This document shows positions 10,090-22,514 of a DNA stretch of 64,000 bases, in pieces. Every line of letters begins with the position of its first letter. Position 1 is the first letter of the stretch. The DNA is from Centropus unirufus. Taxonomy: Eukaryota; Chordata; Aves; Cuculiformes; Centropidae. The DNA is taken from NCBI GenBank assembly GCA_013397695.1, contig VYZI01000113.1, positions 836,791-900,790 on the forward strand, given 5' to 3'. Below the pieces are notes generated by a model. It searched no databases. It was not told where the DNA came from and saw only the letters and a program-made list of their open reading frames with translations. The position numbers were made by a program, and so were the translations under genes.

Positions 10090-13000
10090 CTGAACCAAGA
10101 AAGACATCATATCAGAACTTGGAGACATTCAGAACTTGGGCTGTACTAGAGGGACGCAGGAACATATCTATCACTACATGTTCACATTTTAATTGTTAGT
10201 ACAGTAATCATTAATTAGAAGTCAAAATTCCCCAGACAAGTGCTTGCTGTCTATCTTTGTCATCGGCACCCAAATATCTACTCGAAGTGATTGGATCTGC
10301 TGCTCGCACTGACAGAAGATCTCCGTGTTTACCACTATGCTCTAAGGAGCTGCTATGCTCATACAGTGGCCAAGTTCTTTATTCAAAATCTGGTACATAC
10401 CTCCTCATTCTGGCATCACCCTATCATCCAAACTTTGACTAAGAGTGCTGCCTCAGTGCTGTTTCATAAGACCCAAGTTTCACTGATCTTCCATCCCATG
10501 ACAGATATGATTTGCAATGGCACGTCAGGAGTTATTGTAGCCACGTGGCCTACTGAGATCTTCCAACAGATAGATGCAAGAAGAGTGTTGAGATCATCTC
10601 TTTCCCTTCCCTGCATCACCTTTTCAGCGTTTCTCTTCACTGGAGGTGGCTGAAGGGATACCAGCTAACTCAGGGCCAAGGATAGCATCTACACCATCTG
10701 CAGCATCTGCTCACCTGGGTACTATGTGTATCCCTTCCAAAGTGCCTGACTGTAAATAAAGTGTTTTTCAAGTCACCTATGATAAGGGTGAAGGATCTTG
10801 TCTTTTAAGTGGTGAAAGGCAGGGTATCTAAGGAGGCCTGTAGTTCTAAATGGATCAGGGACAGAGCTACCATCATATTATAACAAGCACTAATGTGCTT
10901 TTTGATTTTGAGTTCACAACCAGCTAGTGAAGCAGGACAAAGTTGAAGTTAGTCATTACACCTTTCAATCTATATATGGCTGCAAATTCCTAATAAATTA
11001 CTCTGAGGGTGTAAAATGTCGAATGGCAGCCATTAGAGAAAATGAAATAAATTAAAAATTTAGCCACTTACAGGCAAAGGCTTTTGAAAAGGTTAACATA
11101 TCTAAATCTGTATCTACACATGTAAATAAAACATAAACCAGATCTTAGATTTCATTGCAAACTGCAGTAACTCCAGAAAGTCAAGCTAGAAGATGAAATC
11201 ATACAACATACATGACCATTTATAGCCTAATTTGGGGCACTTAAGCCTTTGTCTAGTGTTCTATCTGTCCTCAGAAAACCTTAACAGAAGGAATTACGGG
11301 CCTGATAATTATCCCTGTTGAGCTGTTAGAGCACAAGTATCCTTTTCTGCTTACCAATGAATTGCTTTACATGGTGCATACTCATGCACCATTTCTTTAA
11401 GTGCTCTGAATTGAATGGTACCCTGGGAAGCTAAGACAGTGTCCCTGGGCATCCAAGAGAATTTTTAATTACTTGGACACAGCAACTTCTTTTCAGAAGG
11501 CAATGCAATTTGAAAAAGGTTAGAGAGGTATCTCTGTGTGATGGGTTTGGCTTTTCTTGGTTTTTAAAAATCAAAGTAACTCCGTATTACCAAAACGTTT
11601 TATGAAGTGCAAGCCCAAAGCCATTAGAGACAGAAACACTCAAGTCCATTGAAAAAAAGGTCCTTGGATTCTCTTTCAGTCAGATGTTAAGCTGGACGTC
11701 ACACCTGTATTTCAGTGCTTGCAAAAGCACAAAATACTGTGACAAGCAGGGATGATCTACTCTGTATACAACACTTATGCTAAGCCACACACAAGTAAGT
11801 CTTTCACTACAACTAAAAGCATTCCCAGGAACTAGGATCTTGTCTTTCAAGTAGGAACCACTCCACACACACACAAAAAACCCCAAGTAAACAAAAAGCC
11901 CCAAAGCCCCTGAATCTCAAAATACTTTCTGGTAGTTCTAAACAACTACGTAGTACATTTCATAAATTCACCAACAGGCATATTTTCTCCAAATTCAAAT
12001 CAAAAGACGACAACGTGACTCTCCCCTTACATAATGTATTCCTTTTGGGGTTTGTCAGTGTTATATAATCTGATACCTATCCTGTGCATCGTGACTGAAG
12101 CAGCTTCAGTAAAGTGGATCAACTGACAAACAGCAGGTTTGAAAAAGAAATTAAAAATGTTTCCAAAATTCTTCCCAATTCTAAGGGTTTTTGTATTAAA
12201 TTGGAAAGTATTTACCTTACACATTCCGTTTAGTCTATTTTTAAATCTTAAATTGGAATCAGACTGAGTTTCTAACTTATGCAAACAAGAAACAAACCCC
12301 AGAAATTTCAGATATAAATAGTAGCTCTAGGAGATTCTAGGTCCCATGAAGATCAATTGCTGCTACTGTTAGGGGAAATATTTTATGATGCCAGTGAAAC
12401 GAGATTGTGGTGTTAAAGACAAGGCATTTCTATTGCTTTCTCTATGCATTTTCCATGCGGGGAGATAGCATTAACTAAGAAATAACTTCTTGCTGAATGA
12501 CAAACATGGTAGAAGGGGTAATGGATTGGCAAAGTTGCCTAAATAATTCTTCCTTCCAAACACAGTATAATGTGCATCCCACTGACGGGCTGCAAACAGG
12601 GAGGAGAGAGGGGAACAACTGCTTTTTCTGGGATGCTGCACTATGGACCACTCAGAAATTCCCTAGAGCTGCAGGTTGTCTTCAATCCTTATTTGGAATT
12701 ACTGTGCCTCCTAGACCATAAAAACCTTCTGGATTAGAAGAATAAAGAAAGTAAAGAGATTAGGTAGAAGCTGTAGCTAGAGGCGCACTTCAAGAGTTGC
12801 CTCATAGCTGGTGGGGAGAAGGAAATTTCTCAGCAGATGCAGAAAAAATGTGCTGCTCGCTCAGTTTGGGAAGTTACTTCACATTGTTGGACTAAAAAGC
12901 AAGACTGAAAGCAGGCATTATCTCCTGCTCAAATTGATTCATCTTTGATACTGATTTAATGCCTCATGAAGCAGACAAGCTCCCTGCAAGAGTGACCTTA

Positions 13001-14581
13001 TTCTAGTTTAAAGACAGGTTTTATCTGGTTACATTCCAGAGACTCTGCAGCCCTCTGCAATTTCTGCATTCAAAAGAAAAGTTTCACCTCATAAGCTAGC
13101 TGACTCATGAAGTCCTTAAATACCTACTTTAATTAATGACTAATCAGCTTTTTCACACCTCTCTTGGATTTTTGACACTTAAAAACATGAGAATAGTTGA
13201 AGTCGCTTAATATACATAATACTATTAATTATTAGGAAGGAGATAGAAGTTTCTACACAATAGAGGAAAAAAGCACGAACAGGAAAGTCTATAGCTACAC
13301 ATCTCTATGCAGAAACTGTGCAGACACAAACAACTGAATGTCAACAGGCTTTGCAGACAAATTGCTATATATAATACATGAAGTAAATAAAGCTAGCAAA
13401 AAGAAAAGAAAGTAGGTCAAGTGTACTGTTTTTCTGAGTCTTACCCAAAGAGGTCCCTGCACAGAAAATGTGCAAAAATGAACAGAATCAAAGAAAAAAG
13501 AAAACCAACAACAAAATTTTATGCAAAAGCTGTGAAGAATGGTGAACAGTGCAAAACATCACATCTAACAGTAGGCATGGCTCATCAGGGTACTAGTATA
13601 CCACATCAGAAAAACAAAAAATTCTAAAGACAGAGTATAAAAGGATATACAGACTCTCCTCTACCAAAATGTTTCTCCATCAATATAAAAAAATATTAAT
13701 TATTCAGATGTAATAATTTATATTTGTTTAACCTTTACATTACTAACATTCTACTTATATTTTAGAACAATATCCACTTAGTACGCAATACCTAACCTCA
13801 GTTAAACACTCTCTTTAACGTAATAGCAGAAAAAAATCATAGATGTTTAGCACTTCATAAATTTACATAGAATGCATTTTCATAAATTTACATAGAATAA
13901 GATTTCTCCCTTAATGGGACACATAACAGAAAATTCCAAGAGAAAGCACAAATTACACAACAACCATGCTCTACAATTAATTTTTCACATCAATGCCATC
14001 TGTCTTGGCCAAGAACCAGATTCCAATAAAATCATATAAAATTCATTCTTCTATTGTTCCCACAATTTTGATCAGGACTCTATTCTGAAATGGGTTCAAA
14101 GAATAAAATATATGAGATACCATATTTAGTTTTCATTAAAAAAATACTCAGTTCCATCAAAGAACCTCAATCTCCCTTACAGCAGTATGCAGAATTAATG
14201 GAACATGGATAAATTGAAATCATTGCTCATAGCAGCCATTTGTAAGCAAACCTGCTTGCAGAATTATTCTGTAATTAATCACCCATGATGCTTCCATATT
14301 TTAATAGCCCTCTTAAAAGAAAACAGCAAATGACATGAAAAAGTATTGTGACATCATTTTATCTAGAAGTAGTAAAATGCATCCATATTGATGTAAAGAG
14401 CTGCATTGTTAGTAATCAATGAGCAAATATTCAAACTTGTATTTTCTAGCGTATTTTTTCAGTATAAGCATCATTTTCATTAATAAATAAAAAGGTTCCA
14501 TGACAAATTATAAATATCAAGAAAAATTACTACAATTTCACTCAAAGCAAATATTTCAGAGCAAGTAGAAAACAAACTCAC
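10090..14581 (-). other. RAPGEF2: RAPGEF2 intron, 4492 bp
   Basis: This intron contains a 120-codon plus-strand open frame at 10291-10653 in slightly more GC-rich DNA, which I cannot assign. It also has a 20-bp direct repeat TTCATAAATTTACATAGAAT near 13854 and 13880. The rest is AT-rich. Confidence 0.85.
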
Positions 14582-14828
14582 TTGTATGGTTTCTGAGGCA
14601 GGATACTGATTCGAGTCTTGTCAAGTATCTTCTTTAATTTATTTCTTCCCCCAACTGTGTTGGCTTTACTTTTCTTGTTGACTTTTTCTAATCCTATTAC
14701 CTGCTCCACATCAACAGCAAGGTCTGGAATGGAATAACGACTCGCCTTTTTAATATCACCGATTTTGGGCAGATGAGGAGCACCATTTCTTTTTTCCTCT
14801 GACAATCGTGTTAAGAGTTCTTTAAAAA
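14582..14828 (-). CDS. RAPGEF2: RAPGEF2 exon, linker following the PDZ domain
   Basis: This 247-nt exon encodes about residues 469-550. The acceptor is ATCTTACACAG and the donor is TACAA|GTGAGT. It reads [60 protein letters not shown] and then [20 protein letters not shown]. It is a basic, helical linker between the PDZ and RA domains and matches the human exon residue for residue as far as I recall. RYSIPDL looks like a basophilic kinase / 14-3-3 type motif, which is inference from pattern only. Confidence 0.96.
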
Positions 14829-16971
14829 CTGTGTAAGATAGGAAAGGGGAGGAAAGAAAAAGAACAAAAATGTAAAAGAAAGCTCTGTGCCGACCAGACC
14901 AGTTAAATATTACTCATTATTAAAAAAAAATTAGGATATTCTGTCACTCAAGTACTAAATATATTTAGATATGACTCTACAAAGTGCTTAGATTTTAAAA
15001 AGGACATTTCTTTTCTGTAGTATGAATTGAAAAATCAGTAAATTGGTCCAGCTCAGAAGAGAAACACTCTAGATAACAGCATTATTGCACAGATGGTGTC
15101 AACAAGGAGAACTAACTTTTCAACATGAGGACACGGGCTTTTTCAGAATAGCAGCATGCATAAAAGAGGACATTAGACAAAACTAAGATGGGAAAACGAG
15201 CAGCTGAAGAGGAAGGATTTAAACTGATAGCAATAAAAGCTCTCTGCTGTACAAGAAATTATTCACAACAGGATCAAAATGTCAGGAATCAGAGGGGAAA
15301 CTACAGCAAATTAATTCAGAGAATATAAGAAAGTATGAGACTACTGGGACACCTTCGATGTTTGATAGGGACATCACATCCACCCATCTGATATACAAAA
15401 CCTCTCAGAATCCCTCCAGCTCCCTAGCAAAGAGACACCTCTGAGGCAGGAATACCTGATGAACCTGTGAATCAATTCTTCTACTACAACTTTTAGCTTT
15501 GCAAAAATGCTGATGTATTTAAATAAAACAAACAAAGCTTACGTGGAGATCAAGTAATGTATTCTGAGTGTGAGAGGAGGTTTCCATAATTAAAAAGAAA
15601 AAATAATCTCTTGAATAATAAATCAAAACTGATTGGTAAAAGCCAAGGAACTGTAGAAAAAGCGAGAAGGGCAACTAGTTAAGGATGAATATTAGGGGCT
15701 AGGTTTTACTATCATGTAGTATTTCTGTCCTTTGTTTATCCAGAATTCTCCAGAGGTAGACAACAAATCACCAAGAGCTTCAAATACAACACACAAAGAA
15801 AACTGGAGAAGAGCAATCCAAGCCAAAAACTGTATAGCCAAATAGGAGCTGGGGGCTGGAGTGACAAACTAGATATAGATAAGAAGACGCTGTTTAAGAA
15901 AAAAGAAAACTCTCCTTTGGGGATGGTTTTTTTATAAGGAATGCTGCATGCAATACACAGAAAGTAACTGTTCAGAGACTCTACTGTGATGTGATTTCAG
16001 AATTTGCAGTGGAACAAGATCATGAAATTAGAAAAGCACAGCTTCTGGAGAAATGAAGAAATCGAGGTTAGCCTTAAACATACTGAAGAAACCCAAGAGA
16101 TCCAAAACCCTAGTATGTGAAGAATGGTTGTACACAACTTTGTAGACAAACAAGCACATATCCCTAACCAAGCATATACAGGTATATTAAGTTATTATTC
16201 TCAGTTACTAGAAACAATTGAAATATTTGTATCTTTACTGCAAAGCCAAAAAAAAAAAAAAAAATATCCCCACAAAGTAGATCAGACAAATGACTTTGGT
16301 AGACAACGTAAGCATATTTAAACACCAGCAATCGCACCAACATCCTGTGGAAATATCCTGCCCTACTTATTTTTGATGAAGAACCTGATCCTGAAAGAAA
16401 CACTTGAGGAACATTTCACTAAACTGTCTAAAAACTCCAAGTATCCAGTGGTAAAAATCAAAACAAACCTACAAACTCTTAATTACTTATGATGCCAACT
16501 AAGGCCCTGAGCTGCCTGAAGATTCTTTCATGACTGCTTTAGTACTTGTTTGAGAGAAGCAAATATATTCAGAAGGAAGCGAGATTGCTTTCACATAGTT
16601 GGAAAGAAAGTGTTTATTAACCTTATTGCACTCATTGCAGGCAGGGATTGAAAAATTAAGAGCAGATTCAGTGGATAGATTAATAACAGTGATCAAGTGA
16701 AATACAAAAGAGGCTTGTTTCTTCAGAGAGGACTATATTTTACACATACAAACATGTTTTGTGAGTGCGAAGGAAATTGTTGCAACTGTTTCTTCTTAAT
16801 CCAGAAACACACACTTGTAAGAAAAAAGACCCTACCCATAAAATTTTCTCTGCAATTATGCACTAAGGTACTTCAGGATGTGCAAGTTTCCTTTTTCTAT
16901 TCCCCCCAGTATAAAAGTGTTTCAAACAATCTAATTTACAAAAGGAATTAGGAAAGTACATCCAAACATAC
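14829..16971 (-). other. RAPGEF2: RAPGEF2 intron, 2143 bp
   Basis: This GT-AG intron splits a Val codon (G|TT). It contains an A-run at about 16249-16264 and no other recognised feature. Confidence 0.88.
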
Positions 16972-17080
16972 CAAATAAATTGGTTTTCACAGTGATAGAC
17001 AGATGAGTGTTATTTCTAAGAATTTCCATGGCTTTTGACAGCTGAATGTTTTCAAAGTTCTGACCATTCACTTCCAGTAT
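16972..17080 (-). CDS. RAPGEF2: RAPGEF2 exon, C-terminal half of PDZ domain
   Basis: This 109-nt exon encodes about residues 433-468. The acceptor is GCATTTTCAG and the donor is TTATTTG|GTATGT. It reads ILEVNGQNFENIQLSKAMEI then LRNNTHLSITVKTNLF. It supplies strand D, the second helix and the final strand of the PDZ fold; the (I/L)LEVNG signature is classic. The PDZ domain binds C-terminal ligands, and in this family it helps bring the exchanger to junctional and receptor complexes. Only 90 bp of intron separate it from the exon with the first half of the domain. Confidence 0.96.
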
Positions 17081-17170
17081 CTGAAAATGCAGATAGACAG
17101 TGTTATTTTTACTTATCAAAAATAAAGGAAACAAAAGAGGGGAAAAAAAGGACATTTGAAAATTCCATAC

Positions 17171-17374
17171 CTGGTCTCCACGTTTCAAGCCTGCTTCTGT
17201 AGCTTTGCTACCAAAATCCACACTGTCAACAAAGATTCCAAATCCCTTTTCTGACCCTCCCAGCAAGATAAAAGGCAAAGGGGCTTCTCGTGATGGCTTT
17301 GTTAAGGTTATCAATCTTCGTTTAGCTTTAGCAGCACAAGCAATATTTAACAGCCTCAAATGTCCACCCATTTT
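17171..17374 (-). CDS. RAPGEF2: RAPGEF2 exon, end of REM domain and N-terminal half of PDZ
   Basis: This 204-nt exon, phase 0 at both ends, encodes residues 365-432. The acceptor is TTTTGTAG and the donor is GACCAG|GTATGG. KMGGHLRLLNIACAAKAKRR closes the Ras exchanger motif domain. The PDZ begins with PLPFILLGGSEKGFGIFVDS, where GFGIF is the carboxylate-binding loop, and continues GSKATEAGLKRGDQ. At residue 418 or so the codon TTT gives VDFGSK where I remember VDSGSK in the human protein. This lies in a loop and would not break the fold. Confidence 0.96.
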
Positions 17375-17462
17375 CTACAAAAGAAAAGTATAATCAGTTT
17401 TATATAACAGCCTGGCTACTCTCTGCTTCCCCACACTGTCAGGAAAAAACCTTTACTCTTAC

Positions 17463-17570
17463 CTCCCTCTCCAAATTGTTCTCAAACTCTTCCAGAAAAC
17501 GAGTCATAGCAGGATCTCCTTCAAAATCATTGAAGTGATTGTTCACCCACAACAATACTACCCGTGTAAC
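17463..17570 (-). CDS. RAPGEF2: RAPGEF2 exon, Ras exchanger motif (REM) domain
   Basis: This 108-nt exon, phase 0 at both ends, encodes residues 329-364. It lies between the acceptor TAATTTTCAG and the donor GAGGGAG|GTAAGA. It is too short for an ORF-length filter but reads VTRVVLLWVNNHFNDFEGDP then AMTRFLEEFENNLERE without interruption, identical to the human segment as I recall it. WVNNHFNDFEGD is the hallmark of the RasGEF N-terminal (REM) module, which braces the catalytic hairpin. The intron on its 3' side is only 88 bp. Confidence 0.96.
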
Positions 17571-20124
17571 CTGAAAATTAATCAAGAATATAAACATTTT
17601 CCAAGAATACTCAAAGCAACTCTAGCAGTCAGTCCTTTAAAAACACTGTTCCTAGAAGCCCCTGTAAATTTCCATTGGAGCCCTAAATGAGAGAATGAAG
17701 GACGTATTAAAACTGCTTTTATTTGTATAAGTCACTGTATATTGTATTTCATATAAAAATGAGTCAGAAAATTAACACTGGCTGTATCAAGTTTGACTGA
17801 GTGGGAAATAAAGCACACAGGTACAAAGCAGTGAGCTAGATCCATTCCTGACTTATAACAATAATTTCCCGATCATGTCCATTTCCAAATCCACTTAATT
17901 CTTTGAGCACATGACCATAAAGCTCTTGATACTACTTTATATTGGCTCGTGAACCTCACAAATCTTTAGATAAGCCACCATTAACTCCACTACGCATTTA
18001 AAAAAGAGCCACTGTATGTTTACAAACAGGAAAAAGCATGTATTGTGAGAAGCAGGAAAGATTACTTAATGGCAAATATATGCAATTTTTTTCCTTCGAG
18101 TCTATTTTTCTTTTCACTACTCTGCCTTTCTCTTCATTTATACTCCCTCCAAGCATCTATGATTATCAAAAGTTCAGAATGATCTTAGCTGGTATTTTAC
18201 AGTTTTTTTAGGAAATAAACCCTAAAGGAATACTATCAATTAAAGTTACTGAAATTACAAAGTAAAAGCTACAATTTTTAAATAGAGAAGCTTCCACCAT
18301 AAAATTTTATCTTGGCATGCAATTTGACCTGACAAAAATAAAGCACTTGTCCTGATAAAATGACAGATTTTCTTATACCTTGAATCAATATTGATTCATG
18401 CTTTTTTTGAAAGCTTCTGAACACAAAAGGGATGTGTGACCCAAAGTTATCTTAAGAATACAGCTACATTTCTCTTATGTTGGTAAAACATGTTAGTAGG
18501 GGAAAGTCCCTAAACATTTTAAAAACTAGAACTTAAGAAGAAAATACTGTACAAATTTTAATCAGCTAAAGCCAACTACTGTCTGTTCTCGGCTTCTGCA
18601 CAAACTCTAAAACTCTGCAGCCATTTACGCTAAAGGTTTGGCATCAAGCATCCAAAACCCAAAGCCTCCTACCACTACGGGAACAGTATAGTTTATTGTG
18701 TTTATACAGTTTCTACATAGTTTCCTTTTTATAAATAAAAAGCACAAGGGAATTCAGAAGAATTGCTGATATCCATGTCCAAGCTAATCAAGTACGTCAA
18801 AACTCCTTGAGAGTTCAGATCTTTCAGAAGAAACAGTGCATAGTTCTGTGCAGTTGCAATTCCCAGCCACAGGGACAGAGGCTAGGGTAGCATTGCTGGC
18901 ATAACTGAGCTTTCTCCACCTTTGAAACTGAAGATGAACTTGTCTGTTTAACACCAGTAGTGTTTTTCATTAATGTGGATAATATTGGAAGATCAAATGT
19001 CTGGTTAAATTTAGTCTAACTGCAGATTTTTAAAATTGGCTGGGAAGTTGCAAGCCATACATTGCAGTATGTACATACATACAGTATTTCATACAGTATT
19101 TCATACAGAATACATACAGAATACATACAGTATTTCATATTACTTTCATGACAACTTCAATATCAATGTTGCTGTCAAAGTTGGTACTTGCTACTGTACC
19201 CAAAAGACACTGTGCTGAAAGGGGTTTAAAAGTGACTTCCAGAGGAATATCATTACTTGTGTCACAACCAGACACAGCATTAAAAGAGGATTAACACTAT
19301 TGAGCCAAGTACCTTGCTGCTGGGTAAAAACTTCTCAGATGTGCCAATCTCATTCCTACAGCGTTCTGCTCACCCTCAAGAAATTGTGCTCAGCCCTTTC
19401 CTTCTTCTCACTGCCTACCAGCCACTAATACAAAACAGCCAATATCCTCCAGATTCCATGTTCCCCGCTGGCTTATCTCTGCTTGTCTCAAGCTGTTCTC
19501 TGACTCCCTTTTTATTCAGCACTACTCTGTGTCAGAAAGGGTTGGTTATTGAGACAGCAGAACAAAGAGCTGCTCCGTTTTCATAACTGACACCAGCAAC
19601 TGTGCTGGCTCATGCTTTTACAGAAGCCAAGAGGATTATCCATTGGAGGACAAGAAAAATAAGTTTAAAGATGTACTTGAATATTACGGCTCTGAAACTG
19701 TAACAATCCCATGCTAAATAATATTAGCTGCAAAACGTATCCTCTCTGCCAAATATCAGATCCTTTCTCGAAGACACAGATATGGTAGTGTTTTTAGAAG
19801 AAATACTAAGATTTCTGTTTAACCTTATTGATATGATTCACTTGGTTTCAAATTTGAAACAGTGTGCCAAAACAAGGCTTTAGTCTTCCATCATAGTAGT
19901 TTTGTTTAGAGAAGATATATTGTAAAGACATGACTGATTTACTTTGCCTGAACACATTAGTACTTAAAAAAGAAAAAAAATATTTTCTTAGGTTTATCCA
20001 TATATTCTGCCATTAAAATACATCACAAGCTATTTGTGTCTTATTCAGTTTAGTCATTCTCTCTAAAACTTATTTTATTCTTAATAGTCTACATTTCAAT
20101 GCAAATGCTACAGGGGATATTAAC
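17571..20124 (-). other. RAPGEF2: RAPGEF2 intron, 2554 bp
   Basis: The donor is the weak GTTAAT. The intron holds the compound tandem repeat at 19068-19140 and nothing else that I recognise. Confidence 0.88.
19068..19140. repeat. ATACAG/TATTTC compound tandem repeat
   Basis: The region alternates ATACAGTATTTC and ATACAGAATAC units (for example ATACAGTATTTCATACAG), a minisatellite-like compound repeat with about 11-12 bp period in the 2.5-kb intron before the exon at 17463-17570. Confidence 0.85.
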
Positions 20125-20289
20125 CTTATCCCTGAGGCTGGGGTCATTGAACCACTCCAACAACTTCTTGCCCACTTCCATTGGGCTGGAAAGAAAGGTC
20201 CGATAGGTCAACAGGAAGTCTTCTATAAATGTTGGATCTACCACAGAATGTTCTTCCACCAAATGCATTGTTAACCTTTCAGCAGTTCC
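20125..20289 (-). CDS. RAPGEF2: RAPGEF2 exon, start of REM domain (GTAERL...SLRDK)
   Basis: This 165-nt exon, phase 0, encodes residues 274-328. It reads GTAERLTMHLVEEHSVVDPT then FIEDFLLTYRTFLSSPMEVG and KKLLEWFNDPSLRDK. DPTFIEDFLLTYRTF is a universal REM signature. Both splice sites are unusual. The acceptor is AAG preceded by an uninterrupted run of 17 T with only two A between, and the donor is AAG|GTTAAT, poor at +3 and +5. The exon is clearly real by homology and phase. Human has Ser where this has Ala in GT(S/A)ERL. Confidence 0.95.
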
Positions 20290-20665
20290 CTTAAAAAAAA
20301 AAAAAAAAACAGAAACAAAACACCACACTTTAGTTATTCAAATAGATTTTCAATAAATGCAAATTTGTTTTCCTGTAAGGTACTGAAGATGCATTAGAGT
20401 TGAAAGAATATTGGCATCTATCGACTGATGAGCTAAGCAAACCTAACAGGTTAACCGCTGTGGTAAGAATAGTACAAAATTTCAGTAATTGAATTCCACA
20501 GAAATGGTCATTATCACTGTGTGTAACTGTACAGAGTAAAAAAAGATATATTAACTATTTCAAATAAATACTTTCATAATATGTATCTCAACTAATCCTA
20601 GACCTAACCTGCCAAGTTGTTTATAGAATACAGATTTTGTAAGACACTTCCTCTTTTGCGTTTAC
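20290..20665 (-). other. RAPGEF2: RAPGEF2 intron, 376 bp
   Basis: This short intron has donor GTAAAC and, at its 3' end, 17 consecutive T (20293-20309 read on the minus strand) just before the acceptor. No other feature is visible. Confidence 0.9.
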
Positions 20666-20818
20666 CTTGATGACAATGTGACCTTTTCTTGTTCCAGTGC
20701 GATCCAGCTCTCTGTGCTCCTTCACCATCACAATCTCCCCTTCCTCTTCCACCTTCTGCATGTTCTTTTCGACTTGATTGAGGATGCGGCAATAATCTTG
20801 CTGGGCTATACAAACAAA
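20666..20818 (-). CDS. RAPGEF2: RAPGEF2 exon, end of cNMP-like domain and linker to REM
   Basis: This 153-nt exon, phase 0, encodes residues 223-273. The acceptor is CTTTCCAG and the donor is ATCAAG|GTAAAC. It reads FVCIAQQDYCRILNQVEKNM, QKVEEEGEIVMVKEHRELDR and TGTRKGHIVIK. The first part is the closing helix of the cyclic-nucleotide-binding-like fold. The remainder is a charged connector into the REM domain. The frame is intact. A second overlapping frame also opens here but has no family match and is a shadow. Confidence 0.96.
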
Positions 20819-22514
20819 CTGGAAAGAATCATTGCGCACCAGTATTAAAAGGCAAACTCTTCAGAAAAAAATGGCATTTAGACTTAAGATGCAAGTACTC
20901 TATTAATAGAAAAGATAAAAGTAATTTCTCAACCTGCGGTGAGTCAAACTTGTCCTTCCAGCTGGCAGCTGGTCAGCTGTAGTAAGCAGATGAATACACA
21001 AGCACAGTACTTCCATAACAATCTTGCAGTTAGAGGACACCAAGACTCACCAGAGCAAAAATGATTTAGTATTATCAGCCTTTTTTGTTTAGCTTTCTCT
21101 CCTGGCTGGTATTTTTTCTCCCATGTAAGCTTTTGTGGGGTATTCAAAAGAGTTGAAGGAAAATTGAACATTGAAGGAAAAAAGTACCTTTTCAGTTTTG
21201 TGTCTTCTGTTACTACAAATAATTTTCATTTTTCATAGCCATTACTAATAAAGTCAATCATAAGAAAACTAACATGTATTCAATTCCATGAGTGCAAGCG
21301 CACAGAAACAAATTAAATCTGGATTAAAGTATAAAGCAGGGGAAAAATATATTTTCTACAATCATCTGCTCAGCCAAGAATAAGTGCAAGAATAAATATC
21401 TGATGAATATTCTTAGGACATACACTATGCAAATTTAATTAAGACTACCCACTACAACTTCAGAAAAAAAAGTTGTATACACTATGAATTATTACCTGTG
21501 ACTTGTTAAGAGTTTTATGCTTTTGTCTCGTTTTGGGGGCAAATACTCAAGATTAAATTGTCATCTTATATGAACTCGTGTATTTAACTGAAAGGAAATG
21601 GTAGCATTTCTTCTGGTTGAAAATGATTATGTACATGCTTAGGATAAAGGTATAAGATTCATAAAGATAGCATTTTGTCCTGCGTTCGTTATAGTTCACA
21701 TATGTACCTTTTCTATTTCCAGTAGCTAATAGTAGCTGAAACAGAACTGCCAGAGTTTGGATTTGCTGCAAAACATTATCCTAACAAGATACTATTTATG
21801 CACTTTCTGGAAGTCAGATGGGCAGACCAAAGTGTAGGTGATTACATTAACATGTAATGTAGGTGACTGCATTAACCCGTTTTCATACCTATTTCAAACG
21901 CTACCTTTTGGAAGCTAATTACCTACCAGGACCAAACAAAATGCTTAATTCACCCAGAGTTGGCCTATTTTCATCTGTATGGGAATAAGTAAACAGCAAC
22001 CCCATATGGAGATCAGACTAGTAGTTTTATGCTACAAGAAGCATTCCTGAAGTCTGACTAGTTATTTTACAGCAAACATGAAGGCATTTCCCTTGAAAGG
22101 CCAAGTAGGCTGAAACTAGCTCTTCTACTCAAACCATGGGACAGAGAGCTTGTATTACTTTAAGATTCAGTAGCGGAGTTGAGTAAGGAAGAATGGCTAT
22201 TGCCCGTAGAAGTAAAAAGCCTGTAATGGCTAATGAACCTTGAAATCCTAAGGGAAAGTTTGAAGCAATGGATATATGCAACAGAGTGCTGGGCCTTGAG
22301 TTCTGGAGAAAGCACACAGACAAATCTCTCAATCCAAAATGATGAAGAGAATTCAATTTCCCAGATTGTAGGTTTGCAGGAGGTAATTTCCCAATTATTG
22401 CACCGGGTTACACACTGGAGATTGTATAAATATTCACTTTAAAACAAAACTATGTCTGGCTACTGAGCTGCTTTATGTAAATGATTCTGCATGTATTAGA
22501 GTCCAACACACTAC
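20819..22514 (-). other. RAPGEF2: RAPGEF2 intron, 1696 bp
   Basis: The donor is GTAGTG. There is a near-duplicate TGTAGGTGA(T/C)T(A/G)CATTAAC at about 21832 and 21859. No exon or known repeat was found. Confidence 0.88.

Noticed and set aside
16931..17371. Single continuous frame joining the two PDZ exons
   Set aside because: The 90-bp intron between them happens to be open in frame, but both GT-AG sites are strong and removing it restores the family sequence GLKRGDQ-ILEVNG.
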